A DNA stretch of 64,000 nt from Ctenosaura bakeri (taxonomy: Eukaryota; Chordata; Lepidosauria; Squamata; Iguanidae): NCBI GenBank assembly GCA_948474755.1, contig CAOLHI010002564.1, forward strand, positions 124,001 to 188,000, written 5' to 3'. The position numbers were made by a program, and so were the translations under genes. Shown piece after piece: positions 42,903-55,140 of the stretch (position 1 is the first letter of the stretch; every line of letters begins with the position of its first letter). Below the pieces are notes generated by a model. That model saw only the letters and a list, made by a program, of their open reading frames with translations. It was not told the DNA's origin and did not search any database.

Positions 42903-45900
42903 CTACTTCTGAAGAGTGTAGCACAGCACATAGTTGACAGCTCCATGATGCTTCTGAGCTGGGCAGCTGCTTATCAGCCTTCCGGGTGCTGGAGGCATGA
43001 CTTGTATCTAGGCTTAAGGGGAAGCAAACCATTTTTGCTGGAACTAAGACATTTCTTGAATGAAAGTAATTTCTTCAGGAAGCAGCTTATGTCTAACCTC
43101 ACGGCAACAAACGTGAGAGTCATGTGCCACCTGAAGCCCTCAATTTTCCCACATGATAATAAGATGATGCTTCAACTGGTGGAGAAGGTGGATTCTCTGT
43201 TGATAAGTTTTCTATGGTGTTTGATTGTTTCATGTTGTCAGAGTAGTCTTTATTGTAAGAGTCCAGTTGGAGTTCAGCTGAGAGAAAGGTTAGTAGTAAT
43301 CCCCAAGAAATAGTCAAAGTAGACCAAGGATGTCGTGATACAGGTTTGCATTGGGCCTTAAGTGTTGTACAGAAGCATCTCAGGACTTAACAGTAAAGGA
43401 AAAAATTTCCTTTGCTGCTACCTACTCTGTAGAGGAGCGTATGGCTTAGGTGCCAAGTAGGTTTCTAATGTGGACGTTTGTGTTATGAAAAATTAAGCCC
43501 CCAAGCGCCATGGTGCTGATTTGAAAGGAGAGATGAAACAGAAGCAGCCCTAATGAAAACATTTGACTGGGTGAAATACTTTCTTCAAGTCTGCTCAACT
43601 ATTTAAAAAAGATTTGTTCTTAGATGCTCATAGATTCTATAGGCATAATGTTCTCATAATTCTAGACAGATTTTTCCTCTGCCTTGTCTTTATTTGTAGT
43701 TCAGCATGGTAGATGGTTGTTTCTGAGTGTGTACATGTGGTTTGAAGTGTGTTTCAATTATCAATCAAGAGGGGGATGTGGGTGGACAATCTGCATCCAA
43801 CACTATATGAGCAGGATGAAAAAGAACATGTAGCACAGCTTTCACAGGCTAGTGCAACTTTCAGAATACTTGCAGGGGTTGTCTCTTTGCTTCTCTAAAA
43901 AAAGAAGACAGAGATATGAAGTTTCTAGCCTGGTCCCCACCTCTGATTTCTTAAGTTGCTATGAGCAGGGTGTTTACCAGTAGAGGAGTATTTTCAAAAT
44001 AAGCAATTCCACACATTGTGTAGTTTCAGGTCAGGTTTTAAGTAAGTCCATACGACCTTATAGAAGCCTGATGACTCGACACAATCTGTTAGATATTTAC
44101 AGCACGTCAGTAGTCTGAAAAGAGAAAGAATCCCCACAGCCTATTTTCCAGTTTCTAAAACCTTCTCTGGGAGATTGCCTGGAAGCAATTTGTACTGCAA
44201 GTTATCAGAAAAATTTACAAGGCTGGTCTGGTCACAAGAGGACTGTATTAATACATTTGAATGGGCTCTAATCCATATGTGAAGGAAATAGCTCTTTAAA
44301 GACTACCTTTCAGTGGTATCTTTTTTTCCAGTGACTTTAGCATGCCCTGTTCAGTTGTACTAGGCGATTATAGTATAACCAGTGAAGAAGAAATGAAATA
44401 ATGAAGTTCTTAATTAAAACTGCAGAGTAAGCTTGAGGATGCAGAATGCGTGAATCAGAGGATGTGGTTAGAGGAAACGTAGTCAATATGTCTGCATTTT
44501 TGAACAGCATTTTAGATCTTCAATAAGTGATCAAAGTTTGGTTCCCTGTCCTTTCTAAATGCTGTTCCTGCTGTTTTCCCCTGCCCGCATCTATTTGTTT
44601 CCTTCTGTAACCTGCTTTTCTACATATAGCACCAAGGAGGCTAGCAACAGTGATGATAAAATAAGATATGAATTGGACTTAAATTCTATTCATTTCAGTA
44701 GGTCTAGTGTAGGTATAACCAATTCTAGATCTGATCCTATGATACAAAGAAGAATAGACAAAACCAACTTAAAACAAATTTGTTAATGGTATGGTATGAG
44801 TTTCAGTCTCTGGCTGCTTCCCCTTCTTCCCTGCTTATATTTTCAAAATTGCAGGATGACAGCTGGAAAACAGCTGCAGACATGCATTTTTAATATGTGA
44901 AGAATGGAGTCTGAACCTTACCTGGGGAAAAGGTCCCAGAAGCTTGTCTGCTGTTCATATTATAGGCGTGTAATTTCTGACAACCATTTTAAGACTGTAT
45001 ATTTTATTTATTTACTTTAAAATTTATATTCCAACTTTTGTAATAAAAAAAAAACAGACTTGGAACTTAGCTAATGATCAGTCTGGTTGGGTCCCATGTA
45101 CTAGATAGAATTCATATTGAATGGGGTGGATATGACAATCAGTGCCTGGGCCCTGTTTCCCCAGAAGGCATTGCAGCTCAGCTTTGGTGAATGACCCTTG
45201 GGGCTACAGATGCTGCCAGGCCTCCAGAAACATTCAGGGGATCTAACTCTGCAGTCATAGCCTGTGAACTTGCTCTTTTTAAAGATTGTGTAACCTTGCC
45301 TAGGCAGGTCAAATGCCACATCATATTCAGATAAATAATCTGTCAGTAACTCTAACTTTGCGTTTTGGGCCATTAGTCCTCATTCGGTCTGTTGCTGGTA
45401 ACAACCAAATGTTTTGCAAGTCTCCTACTTCATTCTTGTTGACAGAAAAGAAAACAAACAGAGCAAGGTGTCATCAGCATAATTTTCACCTCAGATCCAT
45501 GGATTGTTTGGTTCAGAAGCGTCCTTTTGATGTTTAGCAGCCTGAGAAAGAATCCCCCCCCCGGAGCAAAAGGGGGTGGGGTCATGCACAGGCCACATGG
45601 TATGAAAATCCTTGAAGACTTGCATGTGGCCTATTGGCCACTTTACCGATCTCTAGCATACAGCATAAATGCCATGTGGAAGATCCGTAGACCCCCAGAA
45701 CCATCTTCAGAAACCAGATCTTCTAGAGATCAAAGGAAGCACTGAAGAAGAGCATCTGTATCTATCTTCCAAAAAGCCAGCCCACACATAACTGATAATA
45801 TCAAAATCTGCTGAGAGACGTAATAAGGCACCTAGCACGATAATGACCTAGTTCTTCTCCCTGTCAACTGTCAAGAGTACCAGAACAACTTCAGTTGAAA

Positions 45901-48502
45901 AATGATCTTGAAAAATCCAATGTCAGCTTGGAAGTGGGATAGAAGGTGTGGGGGCATGGTAAAAATTTCCAAGTTATTGTGCAGGCTGCACCATACTATT
46001 GGCACCAACTGTTCAGTATTTCACTGTGGATCAGCTTTGTCAGAAAGATTCTCTGCATCTGGCAGACTTGCAAGGCTGTGGTGTAAGCATTTTCCCATCT
46101 CAGCAGCAGCAGGACAGCTAATCCATAATAACTCTACATTCTCAGTATTCACTGTGCAGCCTAGTATTTGACACAGAATTTGGTTCCCTGAGAACCTCAA
46201 TATTCACTTAAAAGTAAAACACATTTGTAGATGTGGCAAGCATCTGAGAACAAGATGGCTTTAAAAGAGACTGAAGCTCCTTGCTCTGCCATCGAGAACT
46301 GGCTGTTGGGTGAGGGACTTGGGGAGGTGGGTCTGGTGGGCCTGGCTAGAGGCAAACAGACATAGAATTATGCTGCCTGGAGGGACGCAGGTTGTCCAGC
46401 TTCAGGTTGCCAACTGTCCTTACCAAGAAATCCTAGAAGAAACAAATTTGTACAGTGTGGAAACCCACAACAAGGGGCCCTCTCACAGATTCTCCCACCA
46501 ATCAAAAGTGCTGCTGCTCTCCACCTGCTGCAGAGGGGTACAAGGCAGATGGTGAGGGGTATGTGGTGGCCTGAATAGTGACGTCAAGAAGCTATAATCC
46601 CACTTGCCAGTTTTCTCCCCTGTGCTGTGGTGGGAACAGCATCAGCATCTACCTCAGATGATGGCTACCATGCTAAGGTCGGTAGATAGCTAGAGGAGTC
46701 CTGAGTCCTTCTTGCAAGAAAGAGACTGTTAGGTACAGAGGAGAGGCAAGGCATTGGGAGAGAATGCTGTATGTGGTACATAGCCTGTTGCTTGAATACT
46801 AGCCTGTTGCCCTCACAGGCAGTGAAAGACCCTGTCTGCTCACCAGTGTGGGTAACAAGCTTCTGCATGTGGAATGTGGGAGACAGAATCTTGTCCTTTC
46901 CTTCAGGTAGCAAAATGTGGTAGATTGTCCCTATGAGGTGGAGAAAGCTAAAGCAGTAGAGGCGGCTTTTGTACCACTGTTACTTCAAGGAGGTGAGTCT
47001 CAGATGAGTGGAGGACACTCTCTGCTCTGAGCTGTAGGTTCTGAATGAGCATGAGATCTCTGAAGAATGCTGCTGTCAGAGTGCCAGTTTGGTTAAAGAA
47101 GTACATGATAATACACATAGACACCAATTAATAAGGAGCAATATAAGCCCCACCCACATGTTACATTTATTGGTAAGTGGATCATGTGAACAATGACCTA
47201 TACTGAGTCTCTCCACCTCCACTAGGTTGGGTTGACTGTTGACAACAACTCCCAGCAAGCCCTGGTGCTGTATCACAGAGAAGCCAAGGTGAGGGGTAGA
47301 TGATAAGCATGATGTCACGGGGCATGTTTGGCTTACTAATAAATACACCTTTTGAGTCAGACTGCAGACGAGTTTGGTCTTGGATCAATTCTGTGTGTTT
47401 TAATGGTTTTATCTTTCACAGTTCCTACGATACTCTTCTTGCAGTAGGGTAATGTGAGTAATGATGGAACCAAGGGTATCAGAGATTACATGCTGCTATA
47501 ATGGCCTCATCAATTGATTGAAACTATTGGATTTTCTCTTTAGCAACAGAACTGGGTCTGGTAAAGCAAGAATAAAGATTGGCAGTTACTTGTATTAGCT
47601 TCTTGTATGGAGAGTGTTTGTGGACAAGAAAGCATGTGCAACATGAATTATGAAATGCAGTTTTGTAGTTCTATTCCAGGGATCAGGTAGCCAGCTATTT
47701 ATTTAAATACAGAGCACGGAGGCACCACCCTTGAAACTTATGCTTGGGAAAAACTGCCTTAGTTTAGCCCTTTGAAAGGAAGTAGAAAAAGAAGAAAATA
47801 AGTAAAAAGAAATGAAAAGTGGTGAAACTAGAGTTTAACCATTTAAAAAAAATCTGCTCATCTCCTAGTCAAGTAGTTTATACAGATTTCCCTTACACTT
47901 GTAAGGAAAAAGAAATGTTTTTCCTAATACAGGCATGTACACCTGTCTGTCTATGTATGCAGGCAGAGAATTGTCTGTGCTGGGCTGATACTGGATAAGA
48001 GCAGGGACCTCATTGCCAGCACAGCTGTTATCCAGACAGAAGCCCAGCATGACAAGAAAGTCTTCTGGGCAGGTCTGGATAGTGTTAATTGTACTGTGGC
48101 ATATGGGTGAGCATGCCTGTCCTGTATGTGTGCTATGTAATCACCACCTCTGCTGTCAGTGTACATCTGTGCCAGCAAAACATGTCTGAGTTGTGGCCAA
48201 CATATATAAAACTACAGTGTTGGGTTCCACATAAAAACTGGTAATTGAGTACAAAATTTTTTGGCCCGTATATGTGGCCCATATACGTATGCAGTAATTT
48301 AGACCTGCCATTTCTCTGTGGATTGGCATGGATAATGGGAATGGTGAAAGTGTGCCGCTTCATGCAGTGGGCCAGACTAGAATTGTCCAAACCAGCCTTT
48401 CATAGTGTTTCTTTTTAGGGAATGCCAGTGGCTGACAGTCACCTGAGTGGAGACATTTGCATCAATCACAACAGTGAGCTTGGATGTGAGAGTCCAAACC
48501 TA
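42903..48502. other. Long unassigned non-coding stretch
   Basis: 5.6 kb without a recognised gene. Contents: an L2-type LINE tail at about 45,001-45,055 (minus: TTTATTTATTTAC, TTATATTCCAACTTTTG); a (C)9 run near 45,555; and an LTR-like stretch near 47,060-47,420 (TACTAATAAATACACCTTTT followed by AGACTGCAGACGAG), without convincing ends. Splice sites and conserved coding blocks were looked for by eye and not found. Confidence 0.45.
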
Positions 48503-48647
48503 GGCCATTTCTGCATTAGTGGTATTATTTCACTTTCAACATCCTATGGAATCCTTTGAGGCCCCTCCCTAAACTGCAAACCCCAGGATTCCATAGGATG
48601 TTGAAAGTGGAATAATGCCACTATAGCAGTCAAGTGCAGAAATGGTC
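48503..48647. mobile_element. Palindromic Harbinger-like MITE, copy H
   Basis: 145 bp starting GGCCATTTCTGCATTAGTGG and ending AAGTGCAGAAATGGTC, flanked by a perfect CTA duplication (48,500-502 and 48,648-650). The left arm has lost the GACTGTTATAGTGCT part; the right arm is complete. Confidence 0.88.
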
Positions 48648-50128
48648 CTAGAAAACTGATTAGTAGCAACATAGCAACAACTAAACTAGGAACAGTTACT
48701 CTGCATATTAGAGAAGCAGAATGACAAACCAGGGGTAGACCAGATTTAATGTCATTTTACCCATATTAAATCCAGAAAGTGGGGTAACAGAGTTGGGTAA
48801 AAAAACTTGATTGACTTTTGCAATACAGAAGGACAGTTTTGTGTGTTTTTCAGAAATTGCACGTCCCAATTAACACTGTGTCATGGTGAACTCATGCAAG
48901 CTTCTGTTAAGAATATGTGGCCCATATGACTGCGTAACTACAGTCTCTTGGATGAGTGGCTCTCTGGAATGAACACTCTTCTCACATTTATCTGTCTAAA
49001 GAGAAAGAAACACCAATCAGGCTGTAACTCCTGCTGACACACGCTACATAGAGTAAAGTTGTGACGCCAGTTGAGCAGTGGCTCTCTGCCAGCATATGAA
49101 TATAATCAGTTTAGAGCTATAATTTGCATTTCTCATTTCTCCGTGAGAATGTCACTCAACATACCCTCGTTCTTCTGAACAATGCACCTATGATTGCAGG
49201 CTTCTTGCCTGACATCTCGGCTTGGCTGTTTCCATGAAGCTTGAATCCTAAGAGACTCAAGTTGGGAGCCTCTTCACTAAAAGAAGGCCAGCTGCCAACA
49301 AACCTGCACACTCGGAGAGTGGGAACTTCATACGATTAATGTGCAGTTATACCACTCTGTTCTGTGGCTATTCAGTTATACTGTGCTGTCATTAACTTGT
49401 GTTACAGTGTAACTACTGCTATTTTCAAGTGGAGAGAGCCCTCTTTGTTGTAATGAAATAAAGCACATTATTTTGCATTAGCTGCAATTAACTTTGCTAA
49501 CCTCCCTCGTGGTTATACCCTGCAGAGGTTCCAAGAAGTCAATTCCTTGAGAATAAGAGATCAGAGTACCACCGGCAGTTGTGGAATAGACCTTGGTCCA
49601 TAGAACAGCTGATGATAAATAAGGCTGTGAGATGGTACTGCTCAAATGTTTGAAAAAATAATTTTGGCATGTTTTAGGCCAAACTACTAGCTGGGTATTT
49701 TTTAGAAAATTGGTTCAGCACATTTCTTTTTTATCAGGTAAAACTTGGTTATAGGTTTTGCAGCCCTTCTTGCATTAAGTCAGTATTACCAGTGAAAGCA
49801 TGTGCCTTGTAAGAAAATAATGTGATGCCCAAAAGATAATTAAGTTAAAAAAAAAAATTGAGGCCCTCTTAACTGGATTCCCACTGAGTGCTGTGCAATA
49901 TAGAGTGAGCAAGGAAGAAGGAGGCAGGAAAAGTGGCAAAGAAGAGGGAAAGGTCTTTCTTGCTCTGAATTACACATGCCATCAGGGCCCAAACACTGTT
50001 TTTTGGAGCCTGATATGATCTTGCAACACAAGTCCCTTTCCCAGCTTTACCACAGCCCCTCATTCCTTGTGTACTATCGCATGAAGTAAATTTGTTTTTA
50101 TTCTGAAATTACTGTTACATATGCTACA
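48648..50128. other. Unassigned non-coding DNA
   Basis: Nothing recognised apart from an (A)11 run near 49,848. Confidence 0.5.
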
Positions 50129-50202
50129 TTTCAGAAGAACCCCTGCTTTTGCTACTTCAGTTTTATTATACAAAAATAGCAAAGGCAGGGGTTCTTCAGA
50201 AA
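50129..50202. other. 74-nt stem-loop (26-bp arms)
   Basis: The left arm TTTCAGAAGAACCCCTGC plus TTTTGCTA (50,129-154) pairs with the right arm TAGCAAAGGCAGGGG plus TTCTTCAGAAA (50,177-202) at 24 of 26 positions around a 22-nt loop. The size fits either a very short palindromic MITE or a microRNA-precursor-like hairpin. No flanking target duplication is obvious. Confidence 0.7.
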
Positions 50203-50812
50203 TGGCCCGAGAGTCCTTTATGTTTGTTAACTATTCTGTAACTTTTTGGTAATTAAGAAAGTCTGTCCTGACATCTTTTTAAAATGTTATCCCAATGGAA
50301 CAGTGTGACTGCAAACAGTAGACCTATTAATGTTTTTTTTTTTTTTTTTTGGAGATTTTCACTGCAAAATTATGAATTAGCTTCACAAAGCCATTTTTTC
50401 TTACCAGTTCACATTCATTAAACAAGATGTGCAGGTGACTTAACTGATCTTGCCCCATGGTAAAAAGCCTTCCGTTTTTGAGGCATACCTTTGGGCTCAA
50501 CAACAATCAGCTTCTACTATAGTCACTAACCGTGTAGGAAAAAAAATTGCAGGGATATGCATACTTCTCTGAAGACTAATTCCAGTTGTTTCTTGTAAAT
50601 TTCCTTTAATAATCTAAACAGATTAATCTTTAATAATCTAAACAGAGATAGTTCATTTTTTCCCCAAAAATGCATTTGATTTTTTTTTCATACTCAAGGA
50701 AGATTCTCAGAAAGATCAGTGGGATAGCTATGAGATATTTAGAAGCTTTATTCTGAACGTCTAGTCTCATGTGTTCTAGGAGTGTGTATGTATGCATGCT
50801 ATTTGAGATTCA
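50203..50812. other. Unassigned DNA with short repeats
   Basis: Poly-T 50,333-50,351, and a 24-25-bp tandem duplication of CTTTAATAATCTAAACAGA units at about 50,603-50,647. Confidence 0.5.
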
Positions 50813-50999
50813 GGCCATTTCCGCACTACACTGTTACAGTGCTATTATTCCTCTTTCAACATCCTATGGAATCTTGAGGTTTGCAGTTTAGGGAGGAGCA
50901 GAGAGAGCTCCTTGGCCTCAGTATACTACAAACCCCAGGATTCTACAGGATGTTGAAAGTGTAATAATAATACTATAACAGTGCAGGGTAGAAATGGCC
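50813..50999. mobile_element. Palindromic Harbinger-like MITE, copy I
   Basis: 187 bp starting GGCCATTTCCGCACTACACT and ending GTGCAGGGTAGAAATGGCC. Arms contain CATCCTATGGAATCTTGAGG and its complement. Flanks TCA / TTG do not match. The central GAGAGCTCCTTGGCCTCAGT spacer is shared with copy E. Confidence 0.85.
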
Positions 51000-51749
51000 T
51001 TGGATGGCACAAGATGTTCAGTTGCCAGGCCTTTCGCGACCCACCTTTCCCCCTATCCTGCAAAACAGCTTGGAGGTTAATACCAAAGGGAGGAGAGAGG
51101 GGCTGTCTTGCCCTTTCTTTCCCTTGTGCTCCTCTCCCATGTGCAGGAGAAAAGATACTATTTCCTCCTCCCCACATGGAGAGCAGCTTTGGTGAGAGGG
51201 TAATTTTGAGAAGATTCATGGCAGAGAGGGAAAGGATTAAGCATCTGTTACCACTTTTCCTGCTCTTGATTTGTAACTGCGAGGCAGCTTTTCAAGTAAA
51301 ACAATAAAAAAAAATTAAAATAAAACTCAGGAGAAAAGAATCATGTAACTGATTGTCACGTGTCGATTAGCCTTGAGTTGAAATCTTAATGAGATTCTTC
51401 TACCTCCTCTAGGAAACCATCAGAAACCTATTTAAAAGTTATTTCATAGAGATTGTTTAACTAATTGGCTTAATAGACCACATCTGATACTGATAAATGA
51501 ACCATTGACAGGTGATAGGATTATTATTGCTGTACATCATAAAATGGTTTTATAACCATATTTAATGACAGGCTGCATTGGTCCTTCCTACTTGTCCTCC
51601 TGCTCCCCTATCTCTCTATGCTGTGCGTTGATGGGATGTCTCTTTGGAGGTAGAGATTGGGGGTATGGAGCTGCATACTTACAGCCTTTAATATAGGAAC
51701 TGCAAATCTGTTAAGCATTGGGTCAAAGAAATAAAAATCCAAGTTTAAT
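51000..51749. other. Unassigned non-coding DNA
   Basis: Moderately GC-rich at first (51,000-51,200), with overlapping ORFs of 60-110 codons and no motif. Nothing assigned. Confidence 0.5.
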
Positions 51750-51947
51750 TGGAGTCATAGAGCTGGAAGCTATTTTCTAGTCAATCTAGTTATCCTCCCT
51801 GCTCAGTGGAGGAAAACTAGAGCTAGAGCATCCTGAACAGATAGCGATCCAGCTTTTGTTTGAATATCTCCAGCTACTGCCTCTTTTGGTCACTGGTTTC
51901 ATGAGGAGATTCTTATAGAGCTAGGAAAGATTTTTCTAATGTCCAGA
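51750..51947 (-). repeat. Old CR1 LINE 3' end, interrupted by an LTR
   Basis: GAGTCATAGAGCTGGAAGCT, then GATCCAGCTTTTGTTTGAAT, ATCTCCAGCTACTGCC and TTTTTCTAATGTCC parallel the same blocks in the CR1 copy at 4,300-4,560 (ATCATAGAGTTGAAAAAGAC, GCCATCCAGCTTCTGC, AAAACCTCC). The CR1 series breaks exactly at the LTR start and may resume at 52,807 (CGGAAACTGAATG). Confidence 0.7.
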
Positions 51948-52806
51948 TGTTACCATGGTTATGATATGTTTGGTGAGAGCGATAGATATTGTTTGATATC
52001 AAATAATTTGGCCTTTACTTGACCTTTCTCCGCCACCCCACTCCACGTGTTTGCAGAGGTCCACTGGACAAGCACGTATTAGGCGTGGCCGTTAATGGCT
52101 GTACATTCCAAACCTCATTTAGGCAGGCAACTTAAACCTGTCCGATGCTTCAGAAAAAAACCCTCTTGCAAACCAGCCTTGCTCAGCACAAATTTACACA
52201 AAGACACACGGCCGAGTGCCAAGCCATTCCTTTATGTTGGGCCATTTGCATACTGGCCATACTATTGTCATCAAGCGCTAAGCCCATCATGCAAAACCTG
52301 ACCTTTTCCAACACCTTTGTCCCGCTCTAAAATTTCTTTGTTCTCACCGAGCATGGCATGGCCTGTAGTTAAAATTCACCCCATAAAAGGTCCCCCATTC
52401 AGAGCACTCGGACTACTTTGGACTTCCATCCTGCCTTGCTGTCGGTTTGTCCAGTGAGCTCCCCTCAGCAAACCGTGCTGAGTTTCTTCCCCTGCAACCT
52501 CCACTTCTCTCCAGGACTACAAGACCAGGTGTTGTATTACCCATTCCCCCAGAACTCTCTATTTCCATTTCTCAGTTAGCTAGTATATGTTATGTCTTTT
52601 GTGTTGTTTGTCTTCAATAAAATATTATTTGTTGCTTGTCTAGCCGCTCTCTGACCTGACGCAGTATAAATAGGGTTAAAGATCCTAGCTAAAGTTACCC
52701 TGCCTCTCGTTAGCTTGAGAGAGTGCTCGAGTCTAACTTCCCCATCTTGTGTTGTTGTTTGGTTATTTGGGCACCCCTCCCGGGACCTCCAACATACAGG
52801 GTAACA
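51948..52806 (+). mobile_element. Solo LTR, family 1, copy 3
   Basis: 859 bp with intact termini TGTTAC and GTAACA. Internal landmarks as in copy 1: TTTGATATCAAA, CTCCACGTGTTTGCAGAGG, GGACAAGCACG, CCATAAAAGG (TATA-like, about 52,382), CAATAAAATATT (about 52,615), GTTACCCTGCCTCTCGTTAG and CTCCCGGGACC. Flanks CCAGA / CGGAA do not match, so the duplication has decayed. It is inserted into a CR1 relic. Confidence 0.9.
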
Positions 52807-53019
52807 CGGAAACTGAATGTAAATGTGTGCTAGGCTGGAATTATTTTCCCTCTGCCTACTCCATGCAGATGAAAAAGCAGCTTGGGAAAGAAGAAACCCA
52901 CTTCTCTGTCATTAGTTTTTAAATCTTTGCTACACAGTAGTTGAATCTATTTGCTGTGATCCCATGCTACTTTGGGTTTCTTTGTTTTTGTTTTTATTTT
53001 ATGCTTTATTTGATTAGAG
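52807..53019. other. Possible CR1 remainder and T-rich DNA
   Basis: The first bases may continue the CR1 copy broken by the LTR. The rest is T-rich and ends in the GATTAGAG target site of the next element. Confidence 0.4.
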
Positions 53020-53386
53020 CAGGGCTTTCCAAATGATGTGTTGTGATACGTTAGTGTGTTGCCTGTAGCATGTTGGTGTGTTGCCTCTCTGGCCGAAAAA
53101 GACCCCCCACCGAGCCTGGGGCCTTTCCCCAGCAAGAGTGACAGCAGTGGGCAAGGACTAGGTGGGAGGGGGCCGTCTTTCCCCTGCCACCGCTCTCACT
53201 GAGGCCTTTCCTGGTGAGAGCAAAGGCAGTGGACCAGGATTAGGGAGGCCTGTCTTTCCCCACCTTAGATACACCTAGCTACACCTCTGGGTACCTCTAG
53301 TTTGCTAGTAAAACTGAATTACTGTGTCGCAAAATGATGCATGTTGAAAAAGTGTGTCACCAACATGAAAAATTTGGAAAGTTCTG
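53020..53386. mobile_element. hAT non-autonomous element with perfect 8-bp target duplication
   Basis: 367 bp. The left end CAGGGCTTTCCAAAT and right end ATTTGGAAAGTTCTG are inverted repeats with two mismatches in 15. Both flanks are GATTAGAG (53,012-019 and 53,387-394), an exact 8-bp duplication diagnostic of hAT. The interior has TGTTGTGATACGTTAGTGTG near the left, TACTGTGTCGCAAAATGATG near the right, and two tandem units of about 75 bp with GCCTTTCC, GAGAGCAAAGGCAGTGG and GTCTTTCCCC landmarks. No transposase remains. Confidence 0.93.
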
Positions 53387-53394
53387 GATTAGAG

Positions 53395-54450
53395 TATTGG
53401 CTTATTTCATCTTTATTATTTAAAAATGCATACAACGCCTTGAACCTGATATAACATTTTGAATACATCAGGTACATTTGTTGTGCTATATTTTATTATT
53501 CCAAAACTTACCAGAGTATCAGAATTTCCAAGTGTACCTTTATTCTCCACCTGCCTGCCAGCTTTCCCCCACGCTCTCTCCCTTCTGTTATATTGACGTA
53601 ATTGTTCAGTGCAGTCACTGTACCATGGTAATACATTTTCCCCTTATTTTATAGTTGGTATGTTTTGCTAGTTTCTAGTATTTGCAGAACTGTTGTTGTA
53701 AATATGATATATCAAGTAATTTTCTTATGGTTTAGCTTTTTTTGAATCAATGTAAGCAACAATAAAAATGAGTACAATTTTAAATTTAAATTGGTACAGT
53801 ATTTTTGGTGGAAGCATATACAAGTCCAAAATGTTATTGTCTTCCTTAGTTTGACAGAGGAATGTTTTCACATTTGGTGACTCTACCAATTAGGATGCAA
53901 ATATTTTCTTCAGTGGTCCCTTTTAAATTTTGGCTTGTGTCTTCGTTACAAACACAAATCCATTCTCATGTCTATCGTGCTTCTGGGGCAGTAAGCTGTT
54001 TTCTTAAGAAAGTCTGTAATTCTGTGATAGGCATGGATGGGTTCAGAAAATCCTCTCAGTTGTAGAAAGAACATGTGAGGGAGTGACAGAGTCATGCAGG
54101 TTCACCCCAAATGTACCGTCATTGTCTTCTACAGCCAGGTTCTACTGTTCCTGCACCTGCAGAAGAACCACTACACTACTCTTAGAGCATATGTCTGGTG
54201 TGCAAAATGGCCCTGCATACAGCTCTTCTGTGTGATTGGTTGAGATCTCCCCGTGCATGAAGATGCTCATTGCATGTTTAGTGGACACTTAAAGCCCTTT
54301 CTCCATGCTGGCTAAATGTGCAGCTGATGGAGGAATGTTTCTGTTGTGGAGGTCAGCAGCAGACGGTTTTGGAGGAGGTACAGTTGGGGTGCTTGTTAAC
54401 AGTGATAGGGGACAGGGTTTGACCATTTATTTATTTGTTTGTTTGTTTAT
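53395..54450. other. Unassigned non-coding DNA
   Basis: Nothing recognised. Confidence 0.5.

Positions 54451-54503
<53 letters not shown>
54451..54503. repeat. (ATC)n microsatellite
   Basis: An uninterrupted run of about 17-18 ATC units. It encodes poly-Ser in one plus-strand ORF, an artefact. Confidence 0.95.
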
Positions 54504-54509
54504 ATTTAT

Positions 54510-54960
54510 TTGTTGTATTTATATGCTGTTTTTCTCCCAAATTGAACCCAAGGCAGCTTCCAAAAAGTTAAAAAAAATTAAAAAACATATAAAATTATAA
54601 AAACTTACAATTTTAAAGAAAACGACTTAATAAATAAGTAAAAGCTCCCCTGATCACTCATTAAAAGCCTTCTTGAAAACAAATGTCTTTGCCTGCCTAC
54701 AAAAGGGAAGCAGGGAGTGGGCCACCCTGTTTTCCCATGGAAGAGCATTCCACAGGGTGGGAGCAGCCACTGAGAAGGCTCTGTCTTGTGACCTCACCAG
54801 GCAAGCCTGGGATGGTAGCGGGACCAAGAGAAAGTGTTCCCCTATGGATCTTCAGGCTCTGCCAGGTTCATATAGGGAGATACGGTCTTTCAAATATATT
54901 CTTTTGGCATGTTTGAGGAGCCATCCAGACACCACTTGTTTAAGTTCAGAGGTGCCCCAG
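54510..54960 (-). repeat. L2/CR1-like LINE 3' region
   Basis: The plus strand reads TTTATATGCTGTTTTTCTCC, ACCCAAGGCAGCTTCCAAAA, then TTAAAAGCCTTCTTGAAAAC, GGAAGAGCATTCCACAGGGT, AGCCACTGAGAAGGCTCTGT, GGTAGCGGGACCAAGAG and TTCATATAGGGAGATACGGT. This order belongs to a common squamate LINE end, in reverse orientation. The 96-codon plus-strand ORF here is its shadow. Confidence 0.65.
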
Positions 54961-55069
54961 TAGTTCTTGGGAAAGGGATCTTTTGAAATGCGATGCACTC
55001 TTCTGTATGAGATATGAAATTCTTGTTACACTGTGGTTGGGACTGATTTCATCCTGTTTGACTTTTTAT

Positions 55070-55140
55070 CTTGTAATAAAAATATTTATATCCCAAGTTA
55101 CCTCCAAGTTACTCAGGGTGACATACAATAAAACCAGTTT
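55070..55140 (-). repeat. LINE tail fragment
   Basis: TTTATATCCCAAGTTACCTC, then TACTCAGGGTGACATACAAT, is a second short copy of the reverse-oriented L2-type tail. Confidence 0.5.

Noticed and set aside
54305..54571. 88-codon ORF with poly-Ser
   Set aside because: The poly-Ser is the (ATC)n microsatellite.
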